Assembly: GCA_002310235.1 (NCBI GenBank)
Contig: DBYO01000006.1
Coordinates: 495-28,851 of the forward strand
DNA from: Bacteroidales bacterium UBA1184
GTDB taxonomy: Bacteria > Bacteroidota > Bacteroidia > Bacteroidales > ML635J-15
Direction: 5' to 3'
Length of the DNA stretch: 28,357 nt
Positions 5,433 to 14,134 of the stretch are shown here, one piece after another. The first letter of the stretch is position 1; each line of letters opens with the position of its first letter. The position numbers and the translations under genes are program-made. Under the pieces are notes generated by a model. That model was not told the origin of the DNA. It saw only the letters and a program-made list of their open reading frames with translations, and made no database searches.

Positions 5433-8400
5433 ATGAAAAACTTAACTAAATTTTTCGCAGCAACTATTTTGTTGCTTTCGTTGGCAAGCACTGTCTTTGC
5501 ATACGACTTTTCTAAAACGAGCAATGGCATCCCCTTGTATTACAACATTACATCTTCTACTTCACCTTATACTGTAGAATTAACATACGAAAGAGTGGGA
5601 ACCAGTAGTAACGACTATACCTATTACAATACAATTAATACTGTAGGCGATCTTATAATCCCTTCTTCTGTTACCTACAATAGCAAAACTTATTCTGTTA
5701 CAAGTATTCATAGTAAGGCATTTTATAATTGTAGCGGTATTACATCGGTTACAATCCCAAACTCTGTTACAAGCATTGGCGATTATGCATTTTATAATTG
5801 TACCGGTTTGACAGGTACACTAACAATCCACAATTCTGTGACAAGCATTGGTGCACATGCATTTGCAGGGTGCAGCGGTTTTACAGGCACCTTAACAATT
5901 CCAAATTCAGTTACGAACCTTGGTCACTATGCATTTAGTGGTTGCAACGGTTTTACTGGTGCTTTGACCATTCCCAATTCGGTAGTTACAGGAATTGGTG
6001 GCACATTTTGGGGTTGCACTGGACTGACATCGGTTACTATAGGTGATTCTGTTGCATACATTGAACTGAACGCATTTACTAATTGCACTGGACTGACATC
6101 AGTTACAATCGGCAATTCGGTTTCATACATTGGTAATGAAGCATTTAAAAATTGCAGTGGTCTGACAGGTTCACTAAGAATCCCCAATTCTGTTACAAGC
6201 ATTGGCGATTATGCATTTGAAAATTGTAGCGGACTGACATCTGTAACAATTCCAAATTCTGTAACAAGCATTGGCAATAATGCATTTTCTGGTTGCAGCG
6301 GACTGACAGGAGAATTAACTATTCCCAATTCCGTTACAAGTATTGGCACTTCGGCATTTAAAAATTGCAGCGAACTGATAGGGCTTATAATCGGCAATTC
6401 TGTTACAAGCATTGGGGCTTATGCATTTGAGGGTTGCGGCGAACTGATAGGGACTCTAAGAATTCCCAATTCTGTTACAAGCATTGGTACATGGGCATTT
6501 AAAAATTGCAGCAAGCTGACATCGGTTACAATCCCAAACTCTGTTACAAGCATTGGTAACGGCGCATTTAGTGGATGTGGCAACTTGGTTGACATAACAA
6601 TTCCATTTGCCGGTGGCAGCGCAACGGCAACAGAGGCTTCCGCATCAACGCTTTTCGGGTATATATTCGGCACTAACAGTTATACAGGAGGACAGAGAGT
6701 TATTCAATATTACTCCTCGTCAAGCAATACAGCCTATTATATTCCTAGTTCTTTAAGGTCGGTCACGGTTGCTGGTGGTAAGTTGAATTATGGTGCATTT
6801 TATGGCTGCTCAATGCTGACATCTGTTACAATCGGCAATTCTGTTACAAGCATTGGCGAAAGTGCATTTTCTGGTTGCAGCGGACTGACATCGGTTTATA
6901 ATTCTGGCACCATTGACCAGTGGTGCAGAATATCATTTGCAAATCCCCAATCAAATCCTCTATATTATGCACATAATCTATATGTGGACAATAGCCTTGT
7001 CACAAATTTGAATATTCAGGCAGCAACAAGAATAGAACAATATGCATTTTATGGTTGCAGTGGACTTACATCGGTAACAATCGGCAATTCGGTTACAAGC
7101 ATCGGGGGAAGTGCATTTTCTGGTTGCAGCGGACTGACAGATATGACAATACCATTTGTCGGCAGTAGTGCAGATGAAACAGAGGCTTCCGATTCCACTC
7201 TTTTCGGCTATTTATTTGGCACATCAAGTTATACAGGAGGGCAGAGCGTTACTCAATATTACTCCTCGTCAGGCAATAAAACCTATTATATTCCTAGTTC
7301 TTTAAGGTCGGTCACTGTTACTGGTGGTAATTTGAATTATGGCGCATTTTATGATTGCTCAATGCTGACATCAGTTACAATTCCCAATTCGGTTATAGAC
7401 ATTGGCGAAAGGGCATTTTATGATTGCGGTAGCCTGACATCTATTACAATTCCCTATTCGGTTGAAAGCATTGGCGAGGAGACATTTAGAGGTTGCAGCG
7501 ACCTTACCTCAATAAACATTCCCAATTCTGTCGGAAGCATTGGTGCAAGAGCTTTTGTTGGTTGTGGATTGACAGAAATTACTATTCCAAGTTCGGTTAC
7601 ATACATTGGTGCAAGTGCATTTTCTAGTTGCAGCAGACTGACATCGGTTTATAATTCTGGCACCATTGACCAGTGGTGCAGAATAAGATTTGGAAATCCC
7701 CAATCAAATCCTATATATTTTACACACAATCTATATATGAATAATAGCCTTGTCACTAATTTGAATATTCAGGCAGCAACAAGAATAGAACAATATGCAT
7801 TTTATGGAGCAACCTGCTTGACATCGGTGTCAATCGGAAATTCGGTTACAAACATTGGCGAAAGTGCATTTGGGGGCTGCAGTGGATTGGTTGACATGAC
7901 AATTCCATTTGCCGGTAGTAGCGCAACGGCAACAGAGGCTTCTGCTTCTACGCTTTTCGGATACATATTTGGAATGACAAGTTACACTGGAGGAACATCG
8001 GTAAGGCAGTATTATGAGGACAATAGTTTCAAAGACTATTATATTCCTAGTTCTTTAAGGTCGGTCACAATTACTGGTAGCAATATTGGTGGCAATTTGC
8101 TTTTTGGCGCGTTCAGTAATTGTTCAATGCTGACTTCTGTTACAATTGGCAATCTTGTGACAAGCATCGGTATTGCTGCTTTTTCTGGATGCAGCGGACT
8201 GACATCGGTAACAATCGGCAGAGAGGTTACAATCATTAAAAGTGGTGCATTTTATAATTGCAGCGGACTGACAGACATATATGCCAATCCTGCAACACCA
8301 CCGACTCTAAGTTCTTCTAGTTTTTACTATTACACTGCTACCGTATGGGTGCCTTGCGGTTCGTTGGAAGCATATAGGTCGGCTACATACTGGAGCAATT

Positions 8401-10373
8401 TCAGCGACATACGTGAAAGCTTTCCATATACTTTAAATGTGTCGAGTGCAGACTTGACAATGGGAACTGCAAGCATAACCCAGCAGCCTACCTGCTCAAA
8501 TGACAACGCCACAATAGTTGCCACTCCAAACGAAGGCTACCGCTTCGTGCAATGGAACGACGGCAACACAGAAAATCCTCGTACAATTACGGTAACATCC
8601 AATGTGGAATACACTGCTTCATTTGAAGCACTTCCCACATATACCATTACCGCAGTTTCGGCAGACGAAGAAATGGGAACCGTAACTGGCGGCGGCGACT
8701 ACTACGAGGGCGAAACAGTCACTCTTACCGCTACGGCAAACGACGGCTATTGGTTTGTTGCTTGGACTGACGGCAACACCGACAATCCTCGTACCGTAAC
8801 AGTAACGGGAGATGCCACCTATACTGCAACATTCATAGCATTCCACACAATAACCGTAACTTCTGCCGACGAAACGCTGGGAACAGCATCGGGCAGCGGC
8901 GATTACGCAGAAGGCTTGGAGATTGAAATTTCTGCTACTCCAGCCGAACACTATCATTTCGCGCAATGGAACGACGGCAACACCGACAATCCGCGCACTA
9001 TAACGGTTACCGAGGACGAAACCTTTACTGCTTCGTTTGCAATCGACAGGTTTACGATTACGGTCGAGTCTAATGATGAGGCAATGGGTATTGTCAGCGA
9101 AAGCGGAACCTACGACTACGGTACCGAAATACAGATTTCGGCAACACCAGCCGAGGGCTACGGCTTTTTGGCTTGGAATGATGGCGACACCGACAATCCG
9201 CGTATCGTCATCGTCACCGAGGACATCACCTACACGGCAACATTCGGTGTATTGCGCACAATTTCAGTAGTTTCTTCCGACGAAACGATGGGAACAGTAC
9301 AAGGTACAGGAGAGTATGTTGAAGGCGCAACAGCCCAGATTACGGCAATACCAAACGAACATTATCATTTCGTTCACTGGATAGTAGAGGAAAATCCTAC
9401 AAGGGAAATCATTACCGATAATCCTCTTACTATCACTGTAACAGGAAATGTAACCTACAGGGCCGAATTTGCAATCGACCGGCATACGATTACGGTTGAG
9501 TCTGACGATGAAACAATGGGTACAGTAAACGGAAGCAACACCTACGACTACGGCACTGAGATACAGATTTCGGCAACCGCCGCTGATCACTACCATTTTT
9601 TACAGTGGAACGATGGCAACACCGACAATCCACGCACGATAACGGTAACCGAGGACGCAACATACAGGGCCGAATTTGCAATTGACAGGTTCACGATTAC
9701 TGTTGAGTCTGCCGATGAAGCAATGGGAATAGTTAGCGAAAGCAACACCTACGACTACGGCACTGAGATACAGATTTCCGCAACCGCCAGAGAGCACTAC
9801 CATTTTGTACAATGGAACGACACCAACACCGACAATCCGCGCACTATAACGGTTACCGAGGACGCAACCTACACGGCTTCGTTTGCAATCGATAGGTTCA
9901 CGATTACGGTTGAGTCTGCCGATGAAGCAATGGGAACAGTTAGCGAAGGTGGCACATACGACTATGGCTCTGAAATACAGATTTCGGCTTCGGCTCGCGA
10001 AGGTTACCAGTTTGTTTCGTGGGATGATGGTAATACGGACAATCCACGCACGATAACGGTAGTCGCCGATGCAACATATATTGCTTCGTTCGTGTCTGTT
10101 GTTGGCATCGAGGAAAATGATGTTTCTGAAATTTCCCTCTTCCCGAATCCAGCCAACGACATCCTCAACATTACATCATCGGAAACAATTTCCGAAATCG
10201 AGATTGTGAATACGCTTGGTCAGGTGGTAAAGCGCATTGAGGTAAACAGCGACAATGCGGTTTGCAATGTGGAAGATTTGACAAGTGGGGTGTATGTGGT
10301 AAGAATTTACGGAAATCCACGCACTTCAACAGGATCAGTGAGCGGCATTATGCGCAAATTCGTAAAGGAATAG
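5433..10373 (+). CDS. Giant secreted BspA-type leucine-rich repeat protein with InlB-type repeats and T9SS sorting domain
   Basis: This 1646-aa protein has a Sec signal peptide (1-23, ending VFA). Residues about 72-998 hold BspA/LRR_5-type repeats of about 23 residues, with the pattern TSVTIPNSVTSIGxxAFxxC. They end in a cap with ANPATPP, VWVPCGSLEAYRSA and YW. Residues about 999-1556 contain eight copies of a ~70-aa InlB B-repeat-like unit, each with a SADExMGT-type start, a FxxWNDGNTDNPRTITV core and a YTASF end. Residues about 1558-1646 form a type A T9SS C-terminal domain (LFPNPANDILNI, IVNTLGQVVKRIEV, LTSGVYVVRI). It is therefore predicted to be exported through the type IX system and attached to the surface or released. 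BspA-type LRR proteins often bind host or environmental ligands. A terminator follows at 10443-10473. No T9SS machinery gene is visible here. Confidence 0.93.
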   Translation: MKNLTKFFAATILLLSLASTVFAYDFSKTSNGIPLYYNITSSTSPYTVELTYERVGTSSNDYTYYNTINTVGDLIIPSSVTYNSKTYSVTSIHSKAFYNCSGITSVTIPNSVTSIGDYAFYNCTGLTGTLTIHNSVTSIGAHAFAGCSGFTGTLTIPNSVTNLGHYAFSGCNGFTGALTIPNSVVTGIGGTFWGCTGLTSVTIGDSVAYIELNAFTNCTGLTSVTIGNSVSYIGNEAFKNCSGLTGSLRIPNSVTSIGDYAFENCSGLTSVTIPNSVTSIGNNAFSGCSGLTGELTIPNSVTSIGTSAFKNCSELIGLIIGNSVTSIGAYAFEGCGELIGTLRIPNSVTSIGTWAFKNCSKLTSVTIPNSVTSIGNGAFSGCGNLVDITIPFAGGSATATEASASTLFGYIFGTNSYTGGQRVIQYYSSSSNTAYYIPSSLRSVTVAGGKLNYGAFYGCSMLTSVTIGNSVTSIGESAFSGCSGLTSVYNSGTIDQWCRISFANPQSNPLYYAHNLYVDNSLVTNLNIQAATRIEQYAFYGCSGLTSVTIGNSVTSIGGSAFSGCSGLTDMTIPFVGSSADETEASDSTLFGYLFGTSSYTGGQSVTQYYSSSGNKTYYIPSSLRSVTVTGGNLNYGAFYDCSMLTSVTIPNSVIDIGERAFYDCGSLTSITIPYSVESIGEETFRGCSDLTSINIPNSVGSIGARAFVGCGLTEITIPSSVTYIGASAFSSCSRLTSVYNSGTIDQWCRIRFGNPQSNPIYFTHNLYMNNSLVTNLNIQAATRIEQYAFYGATCLTSVSIGNSVTNIGESAFGGCSGLVDMTIPFAGSSATATEASASTLFGYIFGMTSYTGGTSVRQYYEDNSFKDYYIPSSLRSVTITGSNIGGNLLFGAFSNCSMLTSVTIGNLVTSIGIAAFSGCSGLTSVTIGREVTIIKSGAFYNCSGLTDIYANPATPPTLSSSSFYYYTATVWVPCGSLEAYRSATYWSNFSDIRESFPYTLNVSSADLTMGTASITQQPTCSNDNATIVATPNEGYRFVQWNDGNTENPRTITVTSNVEYTASFEALPTYTITAVSADEEMGTVTGGGDYYEGETVTLTATANDGYWFVAWTDGNTDNPRTVTVTGDATYTATFIAFHTITVTSADETLGTASGSGDYAEGLEIEISATPAEHYHFAQWNDGNTDNPRTITVTEDETFTASFAIDRFTITVESNDEAMGIVSESGTYDYGTEIQISATPAEGYGFLAWNDGDTDNPRIVIVTEDITYTATFGVLRTISVVSSDETMGTVQGTGEYVEGATAQITAIPNEHYHFVHWIVEENPTREIITDNPLTITVTGNVTYRAEFAIDRHTITVESDDETMGTVNGSNTYDYGTEIQISATAADHYHFLQWNDGNTDNPRTITVTEDATYRAEFAIDRFTITVESADEAMGIVSESNTYDYGTEIQISATAREHYHFVQWNDTNTDNPRTITVTEDATYTASFAIDRFTITVESADEAMGTVSEGGTYDYGSEIQISASAREGYQFVSWDDGNTDNPRTITVVADATYIASFVSVVGIEENDVSEISLFPNPANDILNITSSETISEIEIVNTLGQVVKRIEVNSDNAVCNVEDLTSGVYVVRIYGNPRTSTGSVSGIMRKFVKE
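6586..8083 (+). repeat. Large in-frame duplicated blocks inside the LRR region
   Basis: A non-LRR insert of about 65 residues occurs three times, near 6586-6780, 7135-7327 and 7888-8083. It has TIPFAG/VGSS, EAS.STLFGY.FG, SYTGG and YYIPSSLRSVT. A second insert (YNSGTIDQWCRI, NPQSNP, NLNIQAATRIEQYAFYG) occurs twice, near 6891-7060 and 7643-7810. Their fixed order shows that a multi-repeat block was copied as a unit. Confidence 0.8.
8427..10100 (+). repeat. Eight tandem InlB-type repeat units (coding)
   Basis: Eight units of about 200-225 bp encode the repeat half of the surface protein. Units 6, 7 and 8 are closest to each other (shared DRFTITVESADEAMG and TYDYGTEIQISA). Unit 1 has a different first half (QQPTCSNDNATIVATPNEGY) and unit 5 carries a short expansion (EENPTREIITDNPLTITV). 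The DNA here looks richer in G+C than the LRR half. Confidence 0.85.
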
Positions 10374-10442
10374 AATGTTTGGTGTTGTATCGTAAGGGAT
10401 GGTTTCAAACCTTCCCTTACAGACACCACAAAACCATACAAC

Positions 10443-10473
10443 AAAAAAGGACGGTTCAACGCCGTCCTTTTTT
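10443..10473. terminator. Bidirectional intrinsic terminator
   Basis: GGACGG (10449-10454), loop of 7, CCGTCC (10462-10467), flanked by six A's on the left and six T's on the right. It can end the surface-protein transcript rightwards and the mutase transcript leftwards. Confidence 0.85.
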
Positions 10474-10505
10474 ATTTTCTTTCAGCCTTCAAGCCTTTTC
10501 GCCTT

Positions 10506-12227
10506 CTAGCCTTTCGTTATCGTCTCAATTATTTCGTCAATTCTTGCCTTCAGTTTCTCCTCGGTGGCTTCGTACTGGCTCGGACTTTCGAGCTTGCCCT
10601 TTACACCTATATAGAATTTTATCTTTGGTTCGGTGCCGGATGGACGGACTGTAATCTTACTGCCGTCGGCAAGGTCGTATTGCAGTACATTCGACTTGGG
10701 CAGGGTGATGTCGTAGCAGAGGTCGCTGATTTTGTCGTACGACTTGCGTACAAGGAAATCGTGAACCATAACAACCTGCACTCCGCAAATCGACTCGGGC
10801 GGTGTACTTCTGAATTTCTCCATCATGGCCTCTATTTCCTGCATTCCGCTTTGTCCGGGCTTGGTGAGCGACTTCAGTCCTTCAAGGTAAAAACCGTACT
10901 TTATGTAGATGTCCAGCAGCAAGTCCATCAAGGTTTTGCCCTGTGCCTTCATTCTGGCAGCAGCTTCGCAAACCAGCATTGAGGCGATTACTGCGTCCTT
11001 GTCGCGGACACAGTCGCCAGCAAGGAATCCGTAGCTTTCCTCGCCACCGCCGATGAACTGCATCTTGCCGTAGTTCTTTTCGATTTCCTCGGCAATGTAC
11101 TTGAAGCCAGTGAGAACATCAAGGCATTTTACGCCGTAATCCTTGGCAATCTGCGGAATAAGCTCTGTAGTAACGATAGTCTTAACGATGAATTCCTTTC
11201 CCTTCAGACGACCTTCGGCCTTGAAACTGTCGAGCAGATAATGCACGAGTATCGATGCTGTCTGGTTGCCGTTGAGAATTACGAACTTGCCATTGTGGTT
11301 TACCACTACTCCAAGACGGTCGCTGTCGGGATCGGTACCGAATACGATGTCGGCTCCAATTTGCTCGGCCTTGCGGATTGCAAGCGTGAGAGCCTCGCGC
11401 TCTTCGGGATTCGGTGACTTTACAGTCGGGAAATTGCCGTCAGGGACTGCCTGTTCCTCAACAATGTTGACATCGTTGAAGCCTATACTCTTCAGTGCCT
11501 GCGGCAGTACGCTTATGCTCGAACCGTGAATCGGTGTATATACGATCTTCAAGTTTGCACTTGCATTGTCCTTTACATTGTGGCACAACGACTTGAGTGT
11601 TTCGATGTAGGCATTGTCAACATCTGCACCAATTTCCGTCACATTCTTCAAGGCATCGTCGAACTTGATGTCCTCGACTGTGACTTTTCTTACATCCTCG
11701 ATTATGCCTTTGTCGTGCGGCGGAATTACCTGTCCGCCATCGCTCCAGTAAACCTTGTAACCGTTGTATTCCTTCGGGTTATGCGAAGCGGTGATGACGA
11801 TTCCCGAGTTGCAGTGCAAGTGACGGATTGCAAACGACAGTTCGGGTGTAGGGCGCAGCTTGTCGAACAGATAAACCTTAATCCCGTTGGCCGACAACAC
11901 CGATGCGGTGATTTTTGCAAACTCGCGGCTGTTGTTGCGGCTATCGTGGGCTATTGCGCAGCTAATTCCCTTAGCCTTGTCGCAGTTTGCAAGCAGATAG
12001 TTTGCCAAGCCCTGCGTCGCCATTCCAACGGTGTAGCGGTTCATGCGATTTGTTCCTGCGCCCATGATTCCGCGCAGACCGCCAGTTCCGAACTCAAGGT
12101 CCTTGTAGAAACTTTCGTTCAACTGTTCGGGGTTGTTCTCAATCATTTCGGCTACAGCCTTGCGGGTCTGCTCGTCGAAAACTTCACTTGTCCAGTATTT
12201 AGCTTTCTGTAGTACGCTGTTATCCAT
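10506..12227 (-). CDS. pgcA: Phosphoglucomutase/phosphomannomutase (alpha-D-phosphohexomutase family)
   Basis: The 573-aa length and motifs match the PgcA-type branch. The catalytic loop TASHNPKEYNGYK has the phosphoserine at about Ser148. The metal-binding loop GTDPDSDRLG has Asp299, Asp301 and Asp303. The sugar-binding loop GGGEESYG lies at about 393-400, and the phosphate-binding loop RPSGTEPKIKFY near residue 535. The N-terminal LEFGTGGLRGIMGAGTNRMN is also characteristic. The enzyme interconverts hexose 1- and 6-phosphates through a bisphosphate intermediate, feeding glycogen and cell-surface glycan synthesis in the cytosol. Whether glucose or mannose phosphate is preferred cannot be read from sequence. 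Upstream on this strand a TACCTTTG box lies at 12250-12257. The gene's last codons have a near copy at 3857-3886. Single gene, no operon partners on this strand. Confidence 0.95.
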   Translation of the reverse strand: MDNSVLQKAKYWTSEVFDEQTRKAVAEMIENNPEQLNESFYKDLEFGTGGLRGIMGAGTNRMNRYTVGMATQGLANYLLANCDKAKGISCAIAHDSRNNSREFAKITASVLSANGIKVYLFDKLRPTPELSFAIRHLHCNSGIVITASHNPKEYNGYKVYWSDGGQVIPPHDKGIIEDVRKVTVEDIKFDDALKNVTEIGADVDNAYIETLKSLCHNVKDNASANLKIVYTPIHGSSISVLPQALKSIGFNDVNIVEEQAVPDGNFPTVKSPNPEEREALTLAIRKAEQIGADIVFGTDPDSDRLGVVVNHNGKFVILNGNQTASILVHYLLDSFKAEGRLKGKEFIVKTIVTTELIPQIAKDYGVKCLDVLTGFKYIAEEIEKNYGKMQFIGGGEESYGFLAGDCVRDKDAVIASMLVCEAAARMKAQGKTLMDLLLDIYIKYGFYLEGLKSLTKPGQSGMQEIEAMMEKFRSTPPESICGVQVVMVHDFLVRKSYDKISDLCYDITLPKSNVLQYDLADGSKITVRPSGTEPKIKFYIGVKGKLESPSQYEATEEKLKARIDEIIETITKG

Positions 12228-12249
12228 TTTTCACTTTATTTTGAAAAGT

Positions 12250-12257
12250 CAAAGGTA
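12250..12257 (-). promoter_or_regulatory. -7 box upstream of the mutase gene
   Basis: Minus-strand TACCTTTG, 22 bp before the ATG at 12227, fits TAnnTTTG. The nearest upstream TTG gives a spacer of about 15 nt, shorter than ideal, so only the -7 box is called. Confidence 0.45.
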
Positions 12258-12311
12258 ATGAATTATTGAATACAAAAGCATATTGATGGCGTGATTTTTT
12301 AATGAAATTTA

Positions 12312-12342
12312 TTTGTCAGATAATCACAATTTATTATTTTTG
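12312..12342 (+). promoter_or_regulatory. Promoter of the small lipoprotein gene
   Basis: TTTG (12312-12315), 19-nt spacer, TATTTTTG (12335-12342) is a consensus Bacteroidetes promoter, 37 bp before the ATG at 12380. Confidence 0.65.
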
Positions 12343-12379
12343 TCACGATAATATTTGTTAATCACTTAATTAATAAGTT

Positions 12380-12856
12380 ATGGGAATTTTTAGATTTTTC
12401 ATGCCAGCATTGGCAATAGCCACAATGGTTGTGTTTTGTTCTTGCGAAACAAAAAATGACGTGAACAAAAAGCCCGGAATTGCAGAAAAGTATCCAAATG
12501 TGCAGATTGACGAAATTAATGCCGTAAGCATAAATGGCGAATCGCTAAGAGTACAATGGGCAGTAGTTAACGACACGCTAATTGCAATAACTGTAGAAAA
12601 GAGCGACGCAGAATACGACAAAAACATTTCGTTGGCACAGATTTTTGCAAAAGACCCCAAGGCAATTCAGAAGCATACGCCAGAAGGCGGTCTGGTGCTA
12701 GAATGCGACGAAAGCAAAACATGGATATTCTATGCGACATTGGGCAGTCCTACCGAAGAACAAGTAGAACCACAATCTGTCGACTACCACCCAACCACCT
12801 TTGTTGTAATCAGCGATTACATTGACTACAACGGAACAATATACAAGCACGAATAG
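12380..12856 (+). CDS. Small putative lipoprotein of unknown function
   Basis: A 158-aa protein with an N-terminal hydrophobic segment (MGIFRFFMPALAIATMVV) ending Phe-Cys-Ser-Cys. Cys22 followed by Glu-Thr-Lys is a likely SPII lipidation site, although the -3 position is Phe rather than Leu. The rest is mixed alpha/beta and acidic, with KYPNVQIDEINAVSINGE, WAVVNDTLIAITVEKS and VVISDYIDYNGTIYKHE; no catalytic motif is visible. A consensus promoter precedes it and an intrinsic terminator follows it, so it is a single-gene transcription unit. I do not recognise the family. Expected location: outer or inner membrane, periplasmic face. Confidence 0.75.
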   Translation: MGIFRFFMPALAIATMVVFCSCETKNDVNKKPGIAEKYPNVQIDEINAVSINGESLRVQWAVVNDTLIAITVEKSDAEYDKNISLAQIFAKDPKAIQKHTPEGGLVLECDESKTWIFYATLGSPTEEQVEPQSVDYHPTTFVVISDYIDYNGTIYKHE

Positions 12857-12877
12857 AAAAAAAATATTAATGCCTTG

Positions 12878-12913
12878 AACTTGCATCTGCACATTGCTCG
12901 GTGCAAGTTTTTT
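12878..12913 (+). terminator. Intrinsic terminator after the small lipoprotein gene
   Basis: AACTTGCA (12878-12885) pairs with TGCAAGTT (12902-12909), followed directly by further T's. It abuts the left 37-bp repeat of the ATPase cassette. Confidence 0.7.
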
Positions 12914-12917
12914 AATC

Positions 12918-12954
12918 GTACAATTTTTCGATTCAATCGTAAATTTGTACGATT
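12918..12954. repeat. 37-bp palindromic direct repeat, left copy (flanks the ATPase gene)
   Basis: Thirty-seven bases from GTACAATTTTTCGATTCAAT onwards are identical to 14135-14171, in the same orientation. The unit is itself nested-palindromic: CGATT-C-AATCG at the centre and AATCGTACAA with TTGTACGATT at the arms (perfect in this copy when one includes the flanking bases from 12914). It ends 3 bp from the ATPase stop codon. Confidence 0.9.
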
Positions 12955-12957
12955 AGA

Positions 12958-14106
12958 TTATATTTCATTTAATGTCAATAAGTTGCAATCGCTCATCTGC
13001 ATTACTTTTTCTCCTGCATATACAACATTACATTGAGAAGCTTCCGCTTGTGAAAGTTTTGACCAGTAATGCAATCCCTTTACAAAGTCAGTTGAGAAAG
13101 TTTTGGCAGATTTAATTTCGTATGCGATTTGTTTTTCTCCACTATTGTCAATGAGGTCTATTTCGTTTCCCTTACTGTCGCGCCAAAATGACAGATGCGG
13201 TTCTATTCCATCATTGTACGAAGCCTTTAGGAATTGATTTATGACATAGTTTTCAAATAGACCGCCGTTAAGGTAGTGACTTTCGAGCTGGTTGGCTGCC
13301 TTTATTTCAAGTATTGAACAAGCAAGTCCAGTATCGCAGAAATATAGTTTTGGCGATTTTACAAGTCGTTTCGAGAAATTGTTGTAGTCAGGGCGAAGCA
13401 GATATATTATGTAGCTTGTTTCAAGCACACTAAGCCATGCCTGCGCAGTTGAGACTGCAATCCCACAATCGTTGGCAATCGACGATATGTTCAGGATTTG
13501 TCCGATTCGTCCTGCGCACAATTTGATGAATTTTATAAAAAGGCTTAAGTCCGAAATGTTTTTCAGTTGCCTTACATCGCGTTCAATGTAAGTTCTGATG
13601 TAATACGGATAATATTCGGTTGGATGCATCTGCTTGTCGTGCAATCGCGGATAACCGCCGACAAAGATTTCCTGCCACACATTCCGAGGAAGTATTCCTG
13701 CTGATTTTAATTCTCTGCGCGAGAAAGGCATAAGCTCAAGTATTGCAACACGACCTGCCAGCGACTGTGAAATTTGTTGCATTAGCAGAAAGTTTTGTGA
13801 GCCAGACAATACAAACATCCCGTCTCGTTGCTCTTTGTCGATGTGCGTCTGCAAATAGGAAAATAATGATGGTACAAGTTGAGCCTCGTCTATAATTGTT
13901 TTGTCGGGATGAGCCGCGATAAAGCCACGAGGGTCGTTCTTGGCGTATTCCCTGTTATCCAAATCTTCCAAAGATACATAATCATAATCTGGCAAAACAC
14001 TTTTTAGGAGCGTGGATTTGCCCGATTGTCTTGGACCAGTCAGAAGCACTATTGGGTATAATGTCATCAAGTGCTTCAACTTAGGTGTTATTATCCTATC
14101 AATCAT
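12958..14106 (-). CDS. AAA_14/DUF4143 ATPase (archaeal-type AAA ATPase with PD-(D/E)XK-like C-terminal domain)
   Basis: Starting at the ATG at 14106 gives 382 aa, beginning MIDRIITPKLKHLMTLYPIV, the usual N-terminus of the family. The longer frame from 14223 runs through the right 37-bp repeat and is rejected. Walker A GPRQSGKST is at about 24-32, Walker B KTIIDEAQ at about 69-76, sensor 1 SGSQNFLL at about 101-108, and the AGR motif at about 118. The DUF4143 half has YIERDVRQL, a winged-helix-like part, then FENYVINQFL, SFWRDSKGNEIDLI and AYEIKSA. The Glu, Asp and Glu-x-Lys there are arranged as in PD-(D/E)XK folds. These proteins are widespread, often strain-variable and of unknown biological role. 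The gene stands alone between two identical 37-bp repeats. Confidence 0.93.
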   Translation of the reverse strand: MIDRIITPKLKHLMTLYPIVLLTGPRQSGKSTLLKSVLPDYDYVSLEDLDNREYAKNDPRGFIAAHPDKTIIDEAQLVPSLFSYLQTHIDKEQRDGMFVLSGSQNFLLMQQISQSLAGRVAILELMPFSRRELKSAGILPRNVWQEIFVGGYPRLHDKQMHPTEYYPYYIRTYIERDVRQLKNISDLSLFIKFIKLCAGRIGQILNISSIANDCGIAVSTAQAWLSVLETSYIIYLLRPDYNNFSKRLVKSPKLYFCDTGLACSILEIKAANQLESHYLNGGLFENYVINQFLKASYNDGIEPHLSFWRDSKGNEIDLIDNSGEKQIAYEIKSAKTFSTDFVKGLHYWSKLSQAEASQCNVVYAGEKVMQMSDCNLLTLNEI

Positions 14107-14126
14107 ATCGTTTAGATTTAACGAGA

Positions 14127-14134
14127 CAAAAATA
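14127..14134 (-). promoter_or_regulatory. -7 box of the ATPase gene, next to the right 37-bp repeat
   Basis: Minus-strand TATTTTTG directly abuts the repeat at 14135-14171, 20 bp before the ATG at 14106. The -33 region would lie inside the palindromic repeat, so that copy could act as an operator. Confidence 0.45.

Noticed and set aside
5433..8300. CRISPR-like periodic repeats
   Set aside because: The repeats are in frame, about 69 bp long, diverged, and encode the LRR motif; there are no unique spacers of constant length and no cas genes.
8619..9812. Several minus-strand frames over the InlB-type repeats
   Set aside because: Near-identical shadow proteins repeat with the period of the coding repeats on the other strand, which marks them as artefacts.
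11526..12212. 228-aa plus-strand frame over the mutase gene
   Set aside because: Antisense to the mutase catalytic region; Cys/Val-rich nonsense composition and no start signals.
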